Positions 1 to 8,514 are shown, counted from the first letter of the stretch. The stretch is 64,000 nt of DNA from Oligoflexus sp. (GCA_014378195.1 JACMOC010000036.1:124001-188000); one strand, 5' to 3'. The notes: generated from the letters alone by a model not told the origin. Numbers and translations are program-made.

Positions 1-99
1 GGGGCAACGCCTTTAGTGCTACCCACCAACCTTTCGGTTGCTGAAACTCTGCAAAGGTTTTTAAGGCAGCGTGATGCACGGCGACGGAGTCAACGATGA
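1..99 (+). CDS. C-terminal end of an upstream gene (partial)
   Basis: An open frame enters from the left edge and stops at TGA 97-99. It encodes about 32 residues ending in a strongly basic tail (RQRDARRRSQR). The stop overlaps the ATG of the next gene as ATGA, so the two are translationally coupled. Operons of this type commonly carry moxR, DUF58 and DUF4381 genes before batA, so this could be the end of a DUF58 or DUF4381 protein. Too little is visible to decide. Confidence 0.55.
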   Translation, partial: GATPLVLPTNLSVAETLQRFLRQRDARRRSQR

Positions 100-1088
100 G
101 TCTGGAATATCCGTGGGTTCTGCTCCTCCTTGCCTTGATCCCGCTTCTTTATATGTGGCGTTCACGCGACGAGCAAAAACGCGCGGGATTTGGCTTTCCC
201 AGTATCGCTTCATTCCGGACCTACAGCTGGAGCGGCCGATGGCAAAGACATATGCCGTCTATCCTCCGAAGCGTGGCCTTGATCTGCCTGGCCATTGCAG
301 CCGCTCGGCCTCTTGGTGGTGACGTTCGCGCTAAAAAACACAGCGAAGGCCTTGATATCATGCTGGTACTCGATACTTCGCAAAGTATGCTGGCAATGGA
401 TTTTGAGATCAAGAAAGAGCGGCAGAATCGCCTGGAAGTCGTAAAACATGTCGTGGAAGAATTCATCAACGGCCGCCCTGATGATCGCATGGGTGTCGTC
501 GTTTTCGGAGCAGAAGCCTTTACGCAGGCTCCTCTGACGATGGATCACAAGGTCCTATTGCAATTTCTCAAACACGTGACCGTAGGCATGGCAGGACCGG
601 ACACCGCGATTGGCGATGGGCTCGGTACAGCTATCAAACGCCTAAAGGATGTTCCTGCCCCTTCGAAAATCGTAATTCTGCTCACTGATGGCGATAGCAA
701 TGCGGGCTCGCTTGATCCTATGGAAGCCGCGCAGCTCGCGAAAACGCTTGGAATCAGAGTTTATACGATTGCCGTTGGCAGCAACAAACCCGTGCCATTC
801 CCCGTGCAAGGACTTTGGGGGATGGAATACCGCCCGCAGCTGATTCGAATGAATACGGAACTTCTTGTGAAAATGTCAGAACTCACGGGCGCTCAAAGTT
901 TCATGGCGAGCACGACCGAAGGTCTGAGCGAAATCTACAAAACGATCGATCACCTCGAAAAAAGCAAACAGGAATGGGAAGATCCGATTGAACGGGAAGA
1001 AATGGCTTGGGTTTTTCTCCTCGCTTCGCTTGGTTGCGTTCTTATCGAGCAGCTTTGGCTTCTCAGTCGCTGGAGGGTGATTCCATGA
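96..1088 (+). CDS. VWA-domain membrane protein, BatA-like
   Basis: A 330-residue protein. It has an N-terminal membrane segment (about 6-20), a second near 56-70, a von Willebrand factor A domain (about 85-290) and a C-terminal hydrophobic helix. The metal-ion-dependent adhesion site is visible as DTSQS (93-97), with a later LLTDGD strand. BatA/BatB proteins belong to operons with a MoxR ATPase and were linked to aerotolerance in Bacteroides; the biochemical role is unsettled. Here the VWA domain should face the periplasm between the flanking helices. The start overlaps the upstream stop, and the stop overlaps the next VWA gene, both as ATGA, so this is the middle of a coupled operon. Confidence 0.88.
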   Translation: MSLEYPWVLLLLALIPLLYMWRSRDEQKRAGFGFPSIASFRTYSWSGRWQRHMPSILRSVALICLAIAAARPLGGDVRAKKHSEGLDIMLVLDTSQSMLAMDFEIKKERQNRLEVVKHVVEEFINGRPDDRMGVVVFGAEAFTQAPLTMDHKVLLQFLKHVTVGMAGPDTAIGDGLGTAIKRLKDVPAPSKIVILLTDGDSNAGSLDPMEAAQLAKTLGIRVYTIAVGSNKPVPFPVQGLWGMEYRPQLIRMNTELLVKMSELTGAQSFMASTTEGLSEIYKTIDHLEKSKQEWEDPIEREEMAWVFLLASLGCVLIEQLWLLSRWRVIP

Positions 1089-2056
1089 ATTTTGCCGATT
1101 CGCGCTGGCTTTATCTCATAGTTCCAGCTCTGGCCGTTTTTCTTGGTATTCGTATTATCGCGGCCGGGCGTTATCAAAAACGCCTCGCCCTTTTAAGTAG
1201 CCAATGGAAACTTGCTTCAGGTCGCGATACATGGGAAGTGGCAAGGCGAGGCCTTATCCTTTTGTCCGTCGCATTGATTGGGCTTGCCTTGGCTAGGCCC
1301 CGCTGGGACTTTCATTGGGCCGATGTAAAACATCATGGGTCCGATATCGTGATTGTTCTCGATCTTTCGCGAAGTATGCTGGCGACTGACGTAAAGCCGA
1401 ATCGTCTGGAGAAGGCAAAACGCTCCATTCGCGACCTGTTGTCAGCCGTGCAGGGGGATCGAATAGGACTTGTCCTGTTTTCGGGGGTGGCTTTTATTCA
1501 GTGTCCTCTCACCTTTGACAAGGCAAGTTTTGATCTGTTTTTGGATCAGGCCTCAGTCGATCTTTTGCCGAGGCAGGGGACCGAGATAGGTGCTGCGCTC
1601 GAGCTGGCCGAAAAAGCCTTCGAACAGGGCAGCGAAGCCGGAAGTCGAGCCAAGACAGTGATCCTTATTTCAGACGGGGAAGACCACGGCGAAGGCGCTT
1701 TTGCGAAAGCATCGGCCCTGGCCGAGAAGGGCGTGCGGATTTTTGCGCTCGCCATGGGCGGCGAAGGATCCCCGATTCCTGCCGAAAGTGGGTCTTTTAT
1801 GCGCGATGCAAACGGTCAACTGATCGTGAGTAGGCCCGATATCGCAGGTTTGTCCCAAATTGCTCAAAGTGGCAAGGGTCGCCTGATTGCGGCAACCGAA
1901 GATCTGGATCGTTTTTATCGCCAGGAAATGGGGCACGGTGATGAGCTGCAGAGCACGCGTGAAAAAGTCTGGCAAGAGAGGCATATGGCTCTGAGCGGGT
2001 TGGCTTTTTTACTTCTGACTCTCGAAATCCTTTTAAGTCGACGCAAGGCCTTCTGA
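1085..2056 (+). CDS. VWA-domain membrane protein, BatB-like
   Basis: A 323-residue paralogue of the preceding gene with the same plan. Membrane segments lie near 9-27 and 56-70, the VWA domain follows with MIDAS DLSRS (93-97) and an ISDGED strand, and a hydrophobic helix sits at the C-terminus. I start at ATG 1085, which overlaps the upstream TGA (ATGA). A longer in-frame start at 1007 would lie inside the upstream gene and adds no recognisable sequence. BatA and BatB are usually encoded together and are thought to form a membrane complex. The TPR gene 74 nt downstream could play the part of BatC, but it has its own strong ribosome site. Confidence 0.88.
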   Translation: MNFADSRWLYLIVPALAVFLGIRIIAAGRYQKRLALLSSQWKLASGRDTWEVARRGLILLSVALIGLALARPRWDFHWADVKHHGSDIVIVLDLSRSMLATDVKPNRLEKAKRSIRDLLSAVQGDRIGLVLFSGVAFIQCPLTFDKASFDLFLDQASVDLLPRQGTEIGAALELAEKAFEQGSEAGSRAKTVILISDGEDHGEGAFAKASALAEKGVRIFALAMGGEGSPIPAESGSFMRDANGQLIVSRPDIAGLSQIAQSGKGRLIAATEDLDRFYRQEMGHGDELQSTREKVWQERHMALSGLAFLLLTLEILLSRRKAF

Positions 2057-2101
2057 ACGCCTCTTTCGGAGAACTTGCCAAATTGCCTTATCCAGATTAG
2101 T

Positions 2102-2113
2102 ATACGCGCGTAT
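2102..2113. promoter_or_regulatory. 12-bp palindrome upstream of the TPR gene
   Basis: ATACGCGCGTAT is a perfect palindrome 17 nt before the ATG at 2131, between the batB-like stop and the AAAGGAG ribosome site. It could be an operator or chance; only the symmetry is seen. Confidence 0.25.
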
Positions 2114-2130
2114 CGACCAAAGGAGCCCTC

Positions 2131-3069
2131 ATGGCGAAGCCTCAGAAGATAAAGACACACAATCAAAAGGACTTGGCTACATGGTCGGTCATTCTTTTGG
2201 CCATCTTTATTGCCTCCGGTGCCGTTTTCTGGAAAATTCGGAGTCCCGAAAATCATATCAATATTCCCGAGACCGCTTTTGAGAAAAAGCCGGCACGCTC
2301 ACGCTTTAGCGAAGAGGCTCGTCGACGAGAGCCGCAGACATTGGGCGCAACTGGAGCCGATAACAAGGGACCTTCCGAACCCAAACCTGCCAGCACGCTA
2401 CTGCGTCACGCAATGGAGCTAGTCGATCAAGGTCATTGGGACGAGGCCGAGCCGCTGCTCCTCGCCGAGCTCGATCGGAATCCAAAGGACGAAGGTGTAT
2501 TGCTCGAATTGGCTATGATCCAAATTCTTGATAGACATGAGCTGGCTAAAGCTCAGCCTTATCTTGAGCGCGCCATTCGCATCAACCCGGCGAACGATGG
2601 TGCAATTGAAGAGCTGCTTGGTGTTTATGAAGAAGGGCAGGGCTGGGAACAAGCGGTGCGGTTTTTTGAATCCGTACCGGTGACACCCGAGTCCCAGGCG
2701 GCACTGGATTATGGCAAAGGCACGGCCCTGCTTTCGGCAGGTCATAACGCTGAAGCTGTGGATGTCCTTCGCAAAGCAGTTTATGAAGACGATAATAAGG
2801 CCTTCACAACCCGAGAAAGCCTGGCGACGGCTTATGAGAGTACAGGCCGTTGGGAAGATGCAAGTCACGAATATGAAGCTGTTATTTCTGGACCTTACAA
2901 ACCCGAGCAGATACGACTCGCCAAAATTCACCTTGCGAATACCTATGCCGCACAGAAAAATTTCAGTGGTGCCCGGGCTATTCTCGAACCCCTGGTCGAG
3001 GCTGATCCCAAGGACCATTTTGCTGCTCAAGTCCTGGGTCAGGTCGCGCGTCGCGAGCACAAACAGTAA
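2131..3069 (+). CDS. Membrane-anchored TPR-repeat protein
   Basis: A 312-residue protein with one N-terminal transmembrane helix (about 15-35), a low-complexity linker (about 45-85) and then tandem TPR helices to the C-terminus (about 90-312). Repeats are visible as A..Y...G.W..A signatures, for example near GRWEDASHEYEAV. Such proteins scaffold complexes on the periplasmic face. A strong site (AAAGGAG, 2119-2125) precedes the ATG. Its place after two VWA genes recalls bat operons in which BatC is a TPR protein, but the N-terminal anchor and separate spacing leave that as inference. Confidence 0.75.
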   Translation: MAKPQKIKTHNQKDLATWSVILLAIFIASGAVFWKIRSPENHINIPETAFEKKPARSRFSEEARRREPQTLGATGADNKGPSEPKPASTLLRHAMELVDQGHWDEAEPLLLAELDRNPKDEGVLLELAMIQILDRHELAKAQPYLERAIRINPANDGAIEELLGVYEEGQGWEQAVRFFESVPVTPESQAALDYGKGTALLSAGHNAEAVDVLRKAVYEDDNKAFTTRESLATAYESTGRWEDASHEYEAVISGPYKPEQIRLAKIHLANTYAAQKNFSGARAILEPLVEADPKDHFAAQVLGQVARREHKQ

Positions 3070-3146
3070 ACCGCAGCAGGAACCTAAAAGAGGCGTAAAA
3101 ACCATCGCCCCCCTTTCAGGTCTTCCCCATTATCCTTTAGTATAGA

Positions 3147-3175
3147 TCGTGGGATGAGCGCCGCTCTCCCCACGA
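3147..3175 (+). promoter_or_regulatory. Stem-loop in the leader of the 3195 gene
   Basis: TCGTGGG (3147-3153) pairs with CCCACGA (3169-3175), enclosing GAGCG/CGCTC. The hairpin ends about 8 nt before an AAGGGAG ribosome site (3184-3190). A TATAGA hexamer lies immediately upstream (3141-3146) and could be the -10 box, which would put the hairpin at the 5' end of the mRNA. It may stabilise the transcript or modulate translation. No U-tract follows, so it is not a terminator. Confidence 0.35.
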
Positions 3176-3194
3176 CCTATCGAAAGGGAGCGAA

Positions 3195-3836
3195 ATGGGT
3201 GCTAAGGCCGAGACAGATCTAAGCAAGGCTGAGTTTGACCGAGTCTTTCTCGAAATCCTCGTTGAACAGTTTCGTTCAGCTTCGACAGAAGCCGCCAGCT
3301 GTACCGCATCTATCTTCGAACTCACATCGAATTACATCGACAAGCCCGAGTTTGAGACCCTTCAACAATTCTACGATCTTTATTTTGCGAACAACGCCAA
3401 AGTCGAGGAGGTGAAGAGCTCTATCAACGATGACGTTGATCATCTTTTCTCGATGCTCCAGGGCCAGTTGGAGCGCGGCGAGGAACTAAACGTCGGCTAT
3501 GAGGACGAAGAAAAAAAGCAAGCGCGCCTCAGCATGGCTGGTATTCAGAAAAAACTGGAGTCCCTCATCACGCTTGATGGTGGCATCAGGAACCAAATCC
3601 TTCCGGCCCTGGCATCGATGCAGTGCGAAGATGCTGTTCGTCAGCGTATTGAGCATCTGATCTTTGGCTGGGAGCAGATCACGAAGGCTGGTCCTAACGA
3701 CGACTTTGAAGTCATAGCGCGCACTATCGCGGCGAAAACGAGTTCGATCGAAGAAACCACGGATTATTACGCAACAGTGCTTGGCGAAAAGGCTCCCGAA
3801 GGACTTGTCAATCGTAGTGTGTTTATTGAATTTTGA
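3195..3836 (+). CDS. Helical protein with CheZ-like Q-x-x-D-x-x-R-Q motif (unknown function)
   Basis: A 213-residue, soluble, almost entirely helical protein with no signal peptide. Near residues 135-150 it has MQCEDAVRQRIEH, which matches in position and pattern the LQFQDRFRQNLEN segment of the next gene. Motifs of the form QFQDxxRQ occur in CheZ-like phosphatases and chemotaxis-associated helical bundles. This may therefore be a phosphatase or adaptor for a receiver protein, but the catalytic role is inference. The following gene begins 18 nt after the stop, so the two are one transcription unit. The ribosome site AAGGGAG is at 3184-3190. Confidence 0.6.
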   Translation: MGAKAETDLSKAEFDRVFLEILVEQFRSASTEAASCTASIFELTSNYIDKPEFETLQQFYDLYFANNAKVEEVKSSINDDVDHLFSMLQGQLERGEELNVGYEDEEKKQARLSMAGIQKKLESLITLDGGIRNQILPALASMQCEDAVRQRIEHLIFGWEQITKAGPNDDFEVIARTIAAKTSSIEETTDYYATVLGEKAPEGLVNRSVFIEF

Positions 3837-3854
3837 GTGAAGAAGGATCGTCAG

Positions 3855-4385
3855 GTGAATCAAGCCGAATTGTTGAAAAAATTCAGGGATTTTACTGCAG
3901 CTTCTCTCGATTGGTGTGTAAAAGAAGCGGAGGAAGGGACAGGGCGCGTTATGGGTGCGATCGATGTGCTTTTAAAAGACATCAGTCGTGTTTCGCTCAT
4001 GTCCACCGACAGCCTCAAGGCGCTGGAAAGCCTTAAGGGTCTTTTGCAAAGCTTCGATCGTTCGAATTATGAGCAGTTGCATAAAAGCCTTGCGACTCTA
4101 AGTCATGAACATTCCGATATCGACAGCACGATTCAACCGATCATGGAAGCCTTGCAGTTTCAGGACAGGTTTCGGCAAAATCTCGAAAATGCTTTCAAAA
4201 TGATCGATGTTTGGCAAGTCAAACGGCAAGTGTTCGATCAGGTTTCTCCGAGCTCAGGCGTCCTTGCCGATCTTGGCCATGGCCTCATGGCTGTGACAAC
4301 GATGAAAAGGGAGCGCGACGTGATCCGGGGCAAGATCGCGGGTCTTCCGCCCGAAGCGGAGACAGCGCGCGTTTCATTTTTCTGA
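3855..4385 (+). CDS. Helical protein with QFQDRFRQ motif, partner of the preceding gene
   Basis: A 176-residue helical protein without signal peptide. Around residues 90-110 it carries ALQFQDRFRQNLENAF, reminiscent of the conserved core of CheZ-like chemotaxis phosphatases, and it shares the Q-x-x-D-x-x-R-Q spacing with the gene before. I choose GTG 3855 because AAGAAGGA (3840-3847) sits 7 nt ahead of it. An in-frame GTG at 3837, directly after the upstream stop, is possible and adds six residues. The 3' end overlaps the convergent recombinase gene by 12 nt. Function is not established. Confidence 0.6.
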   Translation: MNQAELLKKFRDFTAASLDWCVKEAEEGTGRVMGAIDVLLKDISRVSLMSTDSLKALESLKGLLQSFDRSNYEQLHKSLATLSHEHSDIDSTIQPIMEALQFQDRFRQNLENAFKMIDVWQVKRQVFDQVSPSSGVLADLGHGLMAVTTMKRERDVIRGKIAGLPPEAETARVSFF

Positions 4386-4988
4386 GCTGAGCGTCTGCGC
4401 TACCTTATAGATCAAGCCATAGCTCAGCTTTAAGTCTTCGGCTATGGCTCTGTAACTCAATCCTGCCTCGCGTTTTTCTTGCACTTTTATTTTTAAGTCG
4501 TCATCGATTTTGCTTGGTTGACCAAGCTTTACACCCCGTTCCTGTGCGGCCTTGAGGCCTGCTTTCACGCGTACAACGATAGTCTGACGCTCGATTTCCG
4601 CTATTTCCGCAAACGCGGCAAGCATGGTTCGGCGAAAGGGGTTTTCGTGTCCAAGGTTCAAAACAGGTTGCGTGATAGAGATGAAAGCCACACCCACTTC
4701 ATCAAGAGACAAAAGAGTTTTAATGGCATCAGAGGCGTTTCGGCTGAACCGGTCCAGCCGATAAACGACGATCGTATCGATCTTTTGAGCGAAAGCCGCC
4801 GATAGGAGTGCTTTATAGCCGGGACGGTTGAGGTTATTGCCGCTAAGACCTTCATCGCTCCAAACGGTGGTTTTTTTGGGAGCCTTGTCAGGATCGAGTT
4901 TGCTCAGCCAACCTTCGACGGCATGCTTCTGACTCTCAAAATCTTGTCGATCAGTTGAGACCCGGTAGTAGATCCCGATAGACTTCAT
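4374..4988 (-). CDS. Serine recombinase (resolvase/invertase family), copy 1
   Basis: A 204-residue serine recombinase. The N-terminal catalytic domain starts with YYRVSTDRQ, giving nucleophile Ser11 with Arg9 beside it. The YRLDRFSR block follows (76-83), and then the long dimerisation helix (FAEIAEIERQ). A short C-terminal helix-turn-helix ends the protein (about 160-200). These enzymes cut both strands at paired sites through a phosphoserine link and cause resolution, inversion or integration. No transposase, terminal repeat or phage gene is adjacent. The ribosome site GAGGA precedes the ATG by 6 nt. A paralogue of the same size lies at 9734-10372 on the other strand. Confidence 0.9.
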   Translation of the reverse strand: MKSIGIYYRVSTDRQDFESQKHAVEGWLSKLDPDKAPKKTTVWSDEGLSGNNLNRPGYKALLSAAFAQKIDTIVVYRLDRFSRNASDAIKTLLSLDEVGVAFISITQPVLNLGHENPFRRTMLAAFAEIAEIERQTIVVRVKAGLKAAQERGVKLGQPSKIDDDLKIKVQEKREAGLSYRAIAEDLKLSYGLIYKVAQTLSSEK

Positions 4989-5079
4989 GGGTTATCCTCT
5001 AAGGGCGGGAAAATAAAACATCGCTTCTCGATACTTATAGTGTATGCCCAAGAAGGGCGCGCATCAAGGGAACTCATTC

Positions 5080-6471
5080 ATGCTCAAAACCGCTCGCAGT
5101 GCTAAGGCAAAGAGAATTAGAGTTCATAAATCCAAAACCGAGACGCCTAAGGCGCAAAAAAACAAAGCCTCGGCCACGTTGTATTTGAATGTGTGTTTCG
5201 GCATCGGTCTTATTCTCGCATTTGGTTCTGACGTCATGGCGATGCCTTTCAAGATCGACATGAATGCCTTCAGTCGAGCCAGTCAGGCGACGGTTGAGAT
5301 GAGTGACGAGACAGGCAAGTCTCTGACTGTCGTGCCTATCGCAGCTCAGCTTACGATTGATTTCCCCGCGCAGGGACTTTATTTCCTACAAATCAAAAGT
5401 GGTCCAAAAATCCTTTGGCGCGAGCAGCTTTTTATTCTATTGAAAAAGCCAGCGGATGATGAGCTGATGAAAACAAGCTGGAAGGTAAGGGCAGCGACGA
5501 TGCGGACCGTCCTGCGTGTTCAGGATCCCGCAGGAACCTTGCGTTACGGGATTTCCATCCGCGATAAAATCTTTCTTCGCCTTAAGGCTGTGCCGCGATT
5601 GATTCGTGTCGCTCAGGAAGATTATAGCGGAGTTTCAAGCGGATCTGTGGATCTCAAGGTCGCACCCGTTTCCGAGAAGCAGGCGCACGAGGAAAATAGT
5701 GCTCTCGTCGCTGAAGCCCAGGTCGAACCTCTCTCCGACGCGGCAAGTTCTGATGACGACCAGACGGTCTATGAGCCGGATTATAAATCTTTGCTTGCGG
5801 GCAAAGAGGATAAATCGCTTCGACAGAAAATCATCGACCTCGGTGGCGCCAAACGACTTGCACCATTGAACCGCTCGAGCAGCGTCTATGGCTGGCTAAG
5901 AATTATGCAGGAATGGTTCACGATACGAAGGACACCGGATACGTTCAATGGCGAAAAAACCCAGGGATTTGGGACAGGCCTGGGTGGAAACCTGGTGTTT
6001 AAAGACACCATGAGCCTTCAGCTTGAGATCGATACGCACGGTACAAAAACGGAATATCAGAAAGGGGGTCTGAACACCCCTTCGGCGGATCAGAAACGTA
6101 TTCACGGCCGCTTCGGTCCACTCCTTGACGTGCTGAATATTGAGCATAACCATCCTCAATACGCTCTTGAAGTCGGCCCGGTGATCGGTTACACAATGGC
6201 TCCCGTGCAGAAAGACAATGAAAGCAATACTGATTTTGGTGGAAGTATACGTTTTCAGTACTTTGGTTTGGCTCAAACGCAGGTCCAGGTTCGATTTATG
6301 AAGAGCCATAGTCGCGATATAGATGTGATGTGGATAGGATCTGCGTATAAGTTAGCGAGTGTGAGTCCTCTGTTTGCGCTTTATAACTACCATACGGAGT
6401 TTGACGAAGCAGAGGCCCGCTCAGAATTTAATGAGTCCGGTGTACGTTTTGGCATTGCTCGTGACTTCTAA
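5080..6471 (+). CDS. Exported protein with C-terminal beta-barrel-like region (unknown)
   Basis: I start at ATG 5080 (463 residues) because AAGGGA lies 7 nt upstream; a longer start at 5044 has no ribosome site. The first 40 residues are very basic, followed by a hydrophobic segment and an Ala-x-Ala-like cleavage region before MPFKIDMNAFS. This is an unusually long signal peptide. The middle is a beta-rich region and an acidic linker. The last about 160 residues alternate polar and hydrophobic positions in strands and end in Phe, as outer-membrane barrels do. Likely an outer-membrane protein; no family was recognised. Confidence 0.65.
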   Translation: MLKTARSAKAKRIRVHKSKTETPKAQKNKASATLYLNVCFGIGLILAFGSDVMAMPFKIDMNAFSRASQATVEMSDETGKSLTVVPIAAQLTIDFPAQGLYFLQIKSGPKILWREQLFILLKKPADDELMKTSWKVRAATMRTVLRVQDPAGTLRYGISIRDKIFLRLKAVPRLIRVAQEDYSGVSSGSVDLKVAPVSEKQAHEENSALVAEAQVEPLSDAASSDDDQTVYEPDYKSLLAGKEDKSLRQKIIDLGGAKRLAPLNRSSSVYGWLRIMQEWFTIRRTPDTFNGEKTQGFGTGLGGNLVFKDTMSLQLEIDTHGTKTEYQKGGLNTPSADQKRIHGRFGPLLDVLNIEHNHPQYALEVGPVIGYTMAPVQKDNESNTDFGGSIRFQYFGLAQTQVQVRFMKSHSRDIDVMWIGSAYKLASVSPLFALYNYHTEFDEAEARSEFNESGVRFGIARDF

Positions 6472-6514
6472 GCGCGAGGCCGGGCTCCCTTGTCAAACCC
6501 AAGGAGGAAGCACT

Positions 6515-6580
6515 ATGCTTTCTATAGGCCCAAAAGTTGGAACAGGAAAAGGAAAACAGCTTGGATATCGATCCGCATGA
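6515..6580 (+). CDS. Possible 21-residue leader ORF with a near-perfect ribosome site
   Basis: ATG 6515 is preceded by AAGGAGGA (6501-6508), the strongest ribosome site in the neighbourhood. The frame gives MLSIGPKVGTGKGKQ... and stops at TGA 6578-6580, overlapping the start of the downstream deacylase in another frame. It may be a leader peptide coupling translation into the deacylase. Alternatively it is the true N-terminus of that enzyme separated by a one-base slip in the A-rich tract near 6547-6556. Both readings are inference. Confidence 0.3.
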   Translation: MLSIGPKVGTGKGKQLGYRSA

Positions 6581-7577
6581 GCTGATCATCGCTCATGAAA
6601 AAATACCGCGCGGCGAACGCCGTAAAATTCTCCTTAAAATTGGCAAGCTTTATGACAATACAGAAATCAACATTCCCGTCGAAGTGATACGAGGCAAAAA
6701 GCCAGGTCCTGTTCTGTTTGTATCCGCGGCAATCCATGGGGACGAACTGAACGGCGTCGAAATCTGTAAGCGCCTCCTTGATTTGCGTCAGCTCAAAGAC
6801 ATTCAGGGCACTCTACTCGTTATTCCTATCGTCAATGTCTTTGGTTTTAACAGTTTGTCGCGTTACCTTCCCGATCGTCGTGACCTCAATCGATCATTTC
6901 CGGGTTCACCGACTGGTTCTCTGGCCTCACGCCTGGCTCATATTTTTATGACAGAGATCGTGATGAAGTCGACCCATGGTATCGATCTGCATACTGGCGC
7001 CGTGCATCGCACGAACATGCCGCAAATTCGCGCCGAAACGGAGGATCCCGAGACGCTCCGACTCGCTCAGGCCTTCGGTATCGCCGTTATTATCAAATCG
7101 AACGTTCGGGATGGATCGCTACGACAGTCCGGACTTGAGCACAAGTTACCGATGCTCCTTTTTGAAGGCGGAGAAGCTCTGCGTTTTGAGGAGTCGGTGA
7201 TTAAGGTTGCGCTTGACGGCATATTATCCGTGATGCATGAAATCGGTATGCTCGATCAGCTTCGCAAGACCCGTCGCGCCAAAGCCAAGCCTTACATAGC
7301 CAAAAGTAGTTTTTGGATGCGTGCGACGCGAAGCGGCATTGTTCGGACGATTGGCCGAATCGGCCAGCTGGTGCATAAGGACGAGGTCATTGCGGTGATT
7401 TCGGATCCCTATGGTGATGAAATCGAGACCGTGGTAGCGCGTCTTGAGGGGATTATCATTGGGGCTCTGGTCTTGCCCGTTGTGCATGAGGGCGACGCTC
7501 TTTTTCATATCGCAACGTTTGAAGAGCCGGAGAAGGTCGAAGAGAGTCTGAGCGACCACGACGAATACGGTCTGTGA
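6561..7577 (+). CDS. Succinylglutamate desuccinylase/aspartoacylase-family zinc deacylase
   Basis: About 338 residues from TTG 6561, chosen because AAAAGGA lies 7 nt upstream; TTG 6537 is the longest option and has no ribosome site. Zinc ligands are visible as HGDE (His59, Glu62) and the His of GIDLHTG (His144). The family marker RDLNRSFPG lies near 107-115. A C-terminal beta-rich domain (about 260-330) follows. Members hydrolyse N-acyl amino acids or amide bonds in the cytoplasm; the substrate is not predictable here. The in-frame stop just upstream and the strong ribosome site on a different frame make the 5' end unusual. Confidence 0.8.
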   Translation: MDIDPHELIIAHEKIPRGERRKILLKIGKLYDNTEINIPVEVIRGKKPGPVLFVSAAIHGDELNGVEICKRLLDLRQLKDIQGTLLVIPIVNVFGFNSLSRYLPDRRDLNRSFPGSPTGSLASRLAHIFMTEIVMKSTHGIDLHTGAVHRTNMPQIRAETEDPETLRLAQAFGIAVIIKSNVRDGSLRQSGLEHKLPMLLFEGGEALRFEESVIKVALDGILSVMHEIGMLDQLRKTRRAKAKPYIAKSSFWMRATRSGIVRTIGRIGQLVHKDEVIAVISDPYGDEIETVVARLEGIIIGALVLPVVHEGDALFHIATFEEPEKVEESLSDHDEYGL

Positions 7578-7579
7578 GC

Positions 7580-7598
7580 CCGGGGCATGAAGCCCCGG
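7580..7598. terminator. Hairpin between convergent genes
   Basis: CCGGGGC (7580-7586) and GCCCCGG (7592-7598) form a perfect 7-bp GC stem with a 5-nt loop between the deacylase stop and the convergent OmpA lipoprotein stop. There is no long T-tract, so efficiency is uncertain. Confidence 0.55.
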
Positions 7599-7609
7599 AA
7601 TCTTAAGGA

Positions 7610-8275
7610 TTATTTGCCTTGTGGAGTCAAAAAGATCTCAACGCGACGGTTCGCTGCGCGACCCTCATCGGTAGTGTTGTCAGCCACAGGTTGATTGGGA
7701 CCGTAGCCTACGGCCTTAAGACGTTTATCTGCAACGCCTGACTTGCGCATAAACGCTGCAACGGCTTGAGCACGTTGTTCGGAGAGGATTTGGTTCGCCT
7801 GCTGATTGCCGCGGTTGTCGGTGTGACCGGAAATCTCAACGTTGGTATTTTTGTATTCTTTGATGACGTCCGCGACGCTCGTCAAGACGTTATCGAAGCC
7901 CGGATTGATGATGGCTTTGCCCGTTTCGAACGTCACGTTACCAGGCATGTTCAAAACGATTTGGTCGCCTTTACGCGTTACACTCACGCCGCTCGACTTG
8001 AGTTTTTCGCGCAACGTCGCTTCCTGCTTATCCATGTAGTTTCCTACACCCCCACCGACAGCAGCGCCGATGGCCGCACCAGCAAGACGCGCATTCTGAC
8101 GAGTGTGGGCATTCCCTTTTACCTGGTTACCGAGAACAACACCAGCGGCTGCCCCCGCGATCGCTCCCATTGTTGAGTCGGAAACACCTTTGTCACCGGT
8201 GTAAGCGTTTTCCGTAGTACACGCTGTGCCACTGAGGGCGAAAACTAATCCAAGGCAAGCAAGTTTCAATTTCAT
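7610..8275 (-). CDS. OmpA-family lipoprotein with glycine-zipper domain (YiaD-like)
   Basis: A 221-residue lipoprotein. A signal peptide ends in lipobox SGTAC (lipidated Cys19). A glycine-zipper membrane segment (about 36-80, GAIAGAAAGVVLG and GAAIGAAVGGG) follows. An OmpA C-terminal peptidoglycan-binding domain (about 110-218) shows GHTDNRGNQQAN and NRRVEIFL. The architecture matches E. coli YiaD-type proteins, which tether the outer membrane to peptidoglycan. The ribosome site GGGAG is 7 nt from the ATG. It is transcribed alone, away from the unknown gene at 8515. Confidence 0.88.
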   Translation of the reverse strand: MKLKLACLGLVFALSGTACTTENAYTGDKGVSDSTMGAIAGAAAGVVLGNQVKGNAHTRQNARLAGAAIGAAVGGGVGNYMDKQEATLREKLKSSGVSVTRKGDQIVLNMPGNVTFETGKAIINPGFDNVLTSVADVIKEYKNTNVEISGHTDNRGNQQANQILSEQRAQAVAAFMRKSGVADKRLKAVGYGPNQPVADNTTDEGRAANRRVEIFLTPQGK

Positions 8276-8514
8276 TGATCGACTCCCACAAATTTTGTTT
8301 GGACTCCCTAACCCCTGGGCCTCATGGTCCCGCGCGCTTTAAGCGGTCGTGCGATCCGCACGGCATAAAAAGAATTAGAGCGAGCAGATTCTAGCAGATA
8401 AGCATCTGCGACAACACAGTTATTTAGGCGTTTTATGGATACACGGGCGGACTTGAGAAAAGCCTAAGTTCTGCCGATAGAGTAAAAGTTAGCCGTCCGT
8501 TACCAGAGGCGTCC

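Noticed and set aside
2419..3105. Long antisense frame (228 codons) across the TPR gene
   Set aside because: No ribosome site and no recognisable domains; it mirrors the codons of the real TPR gene.
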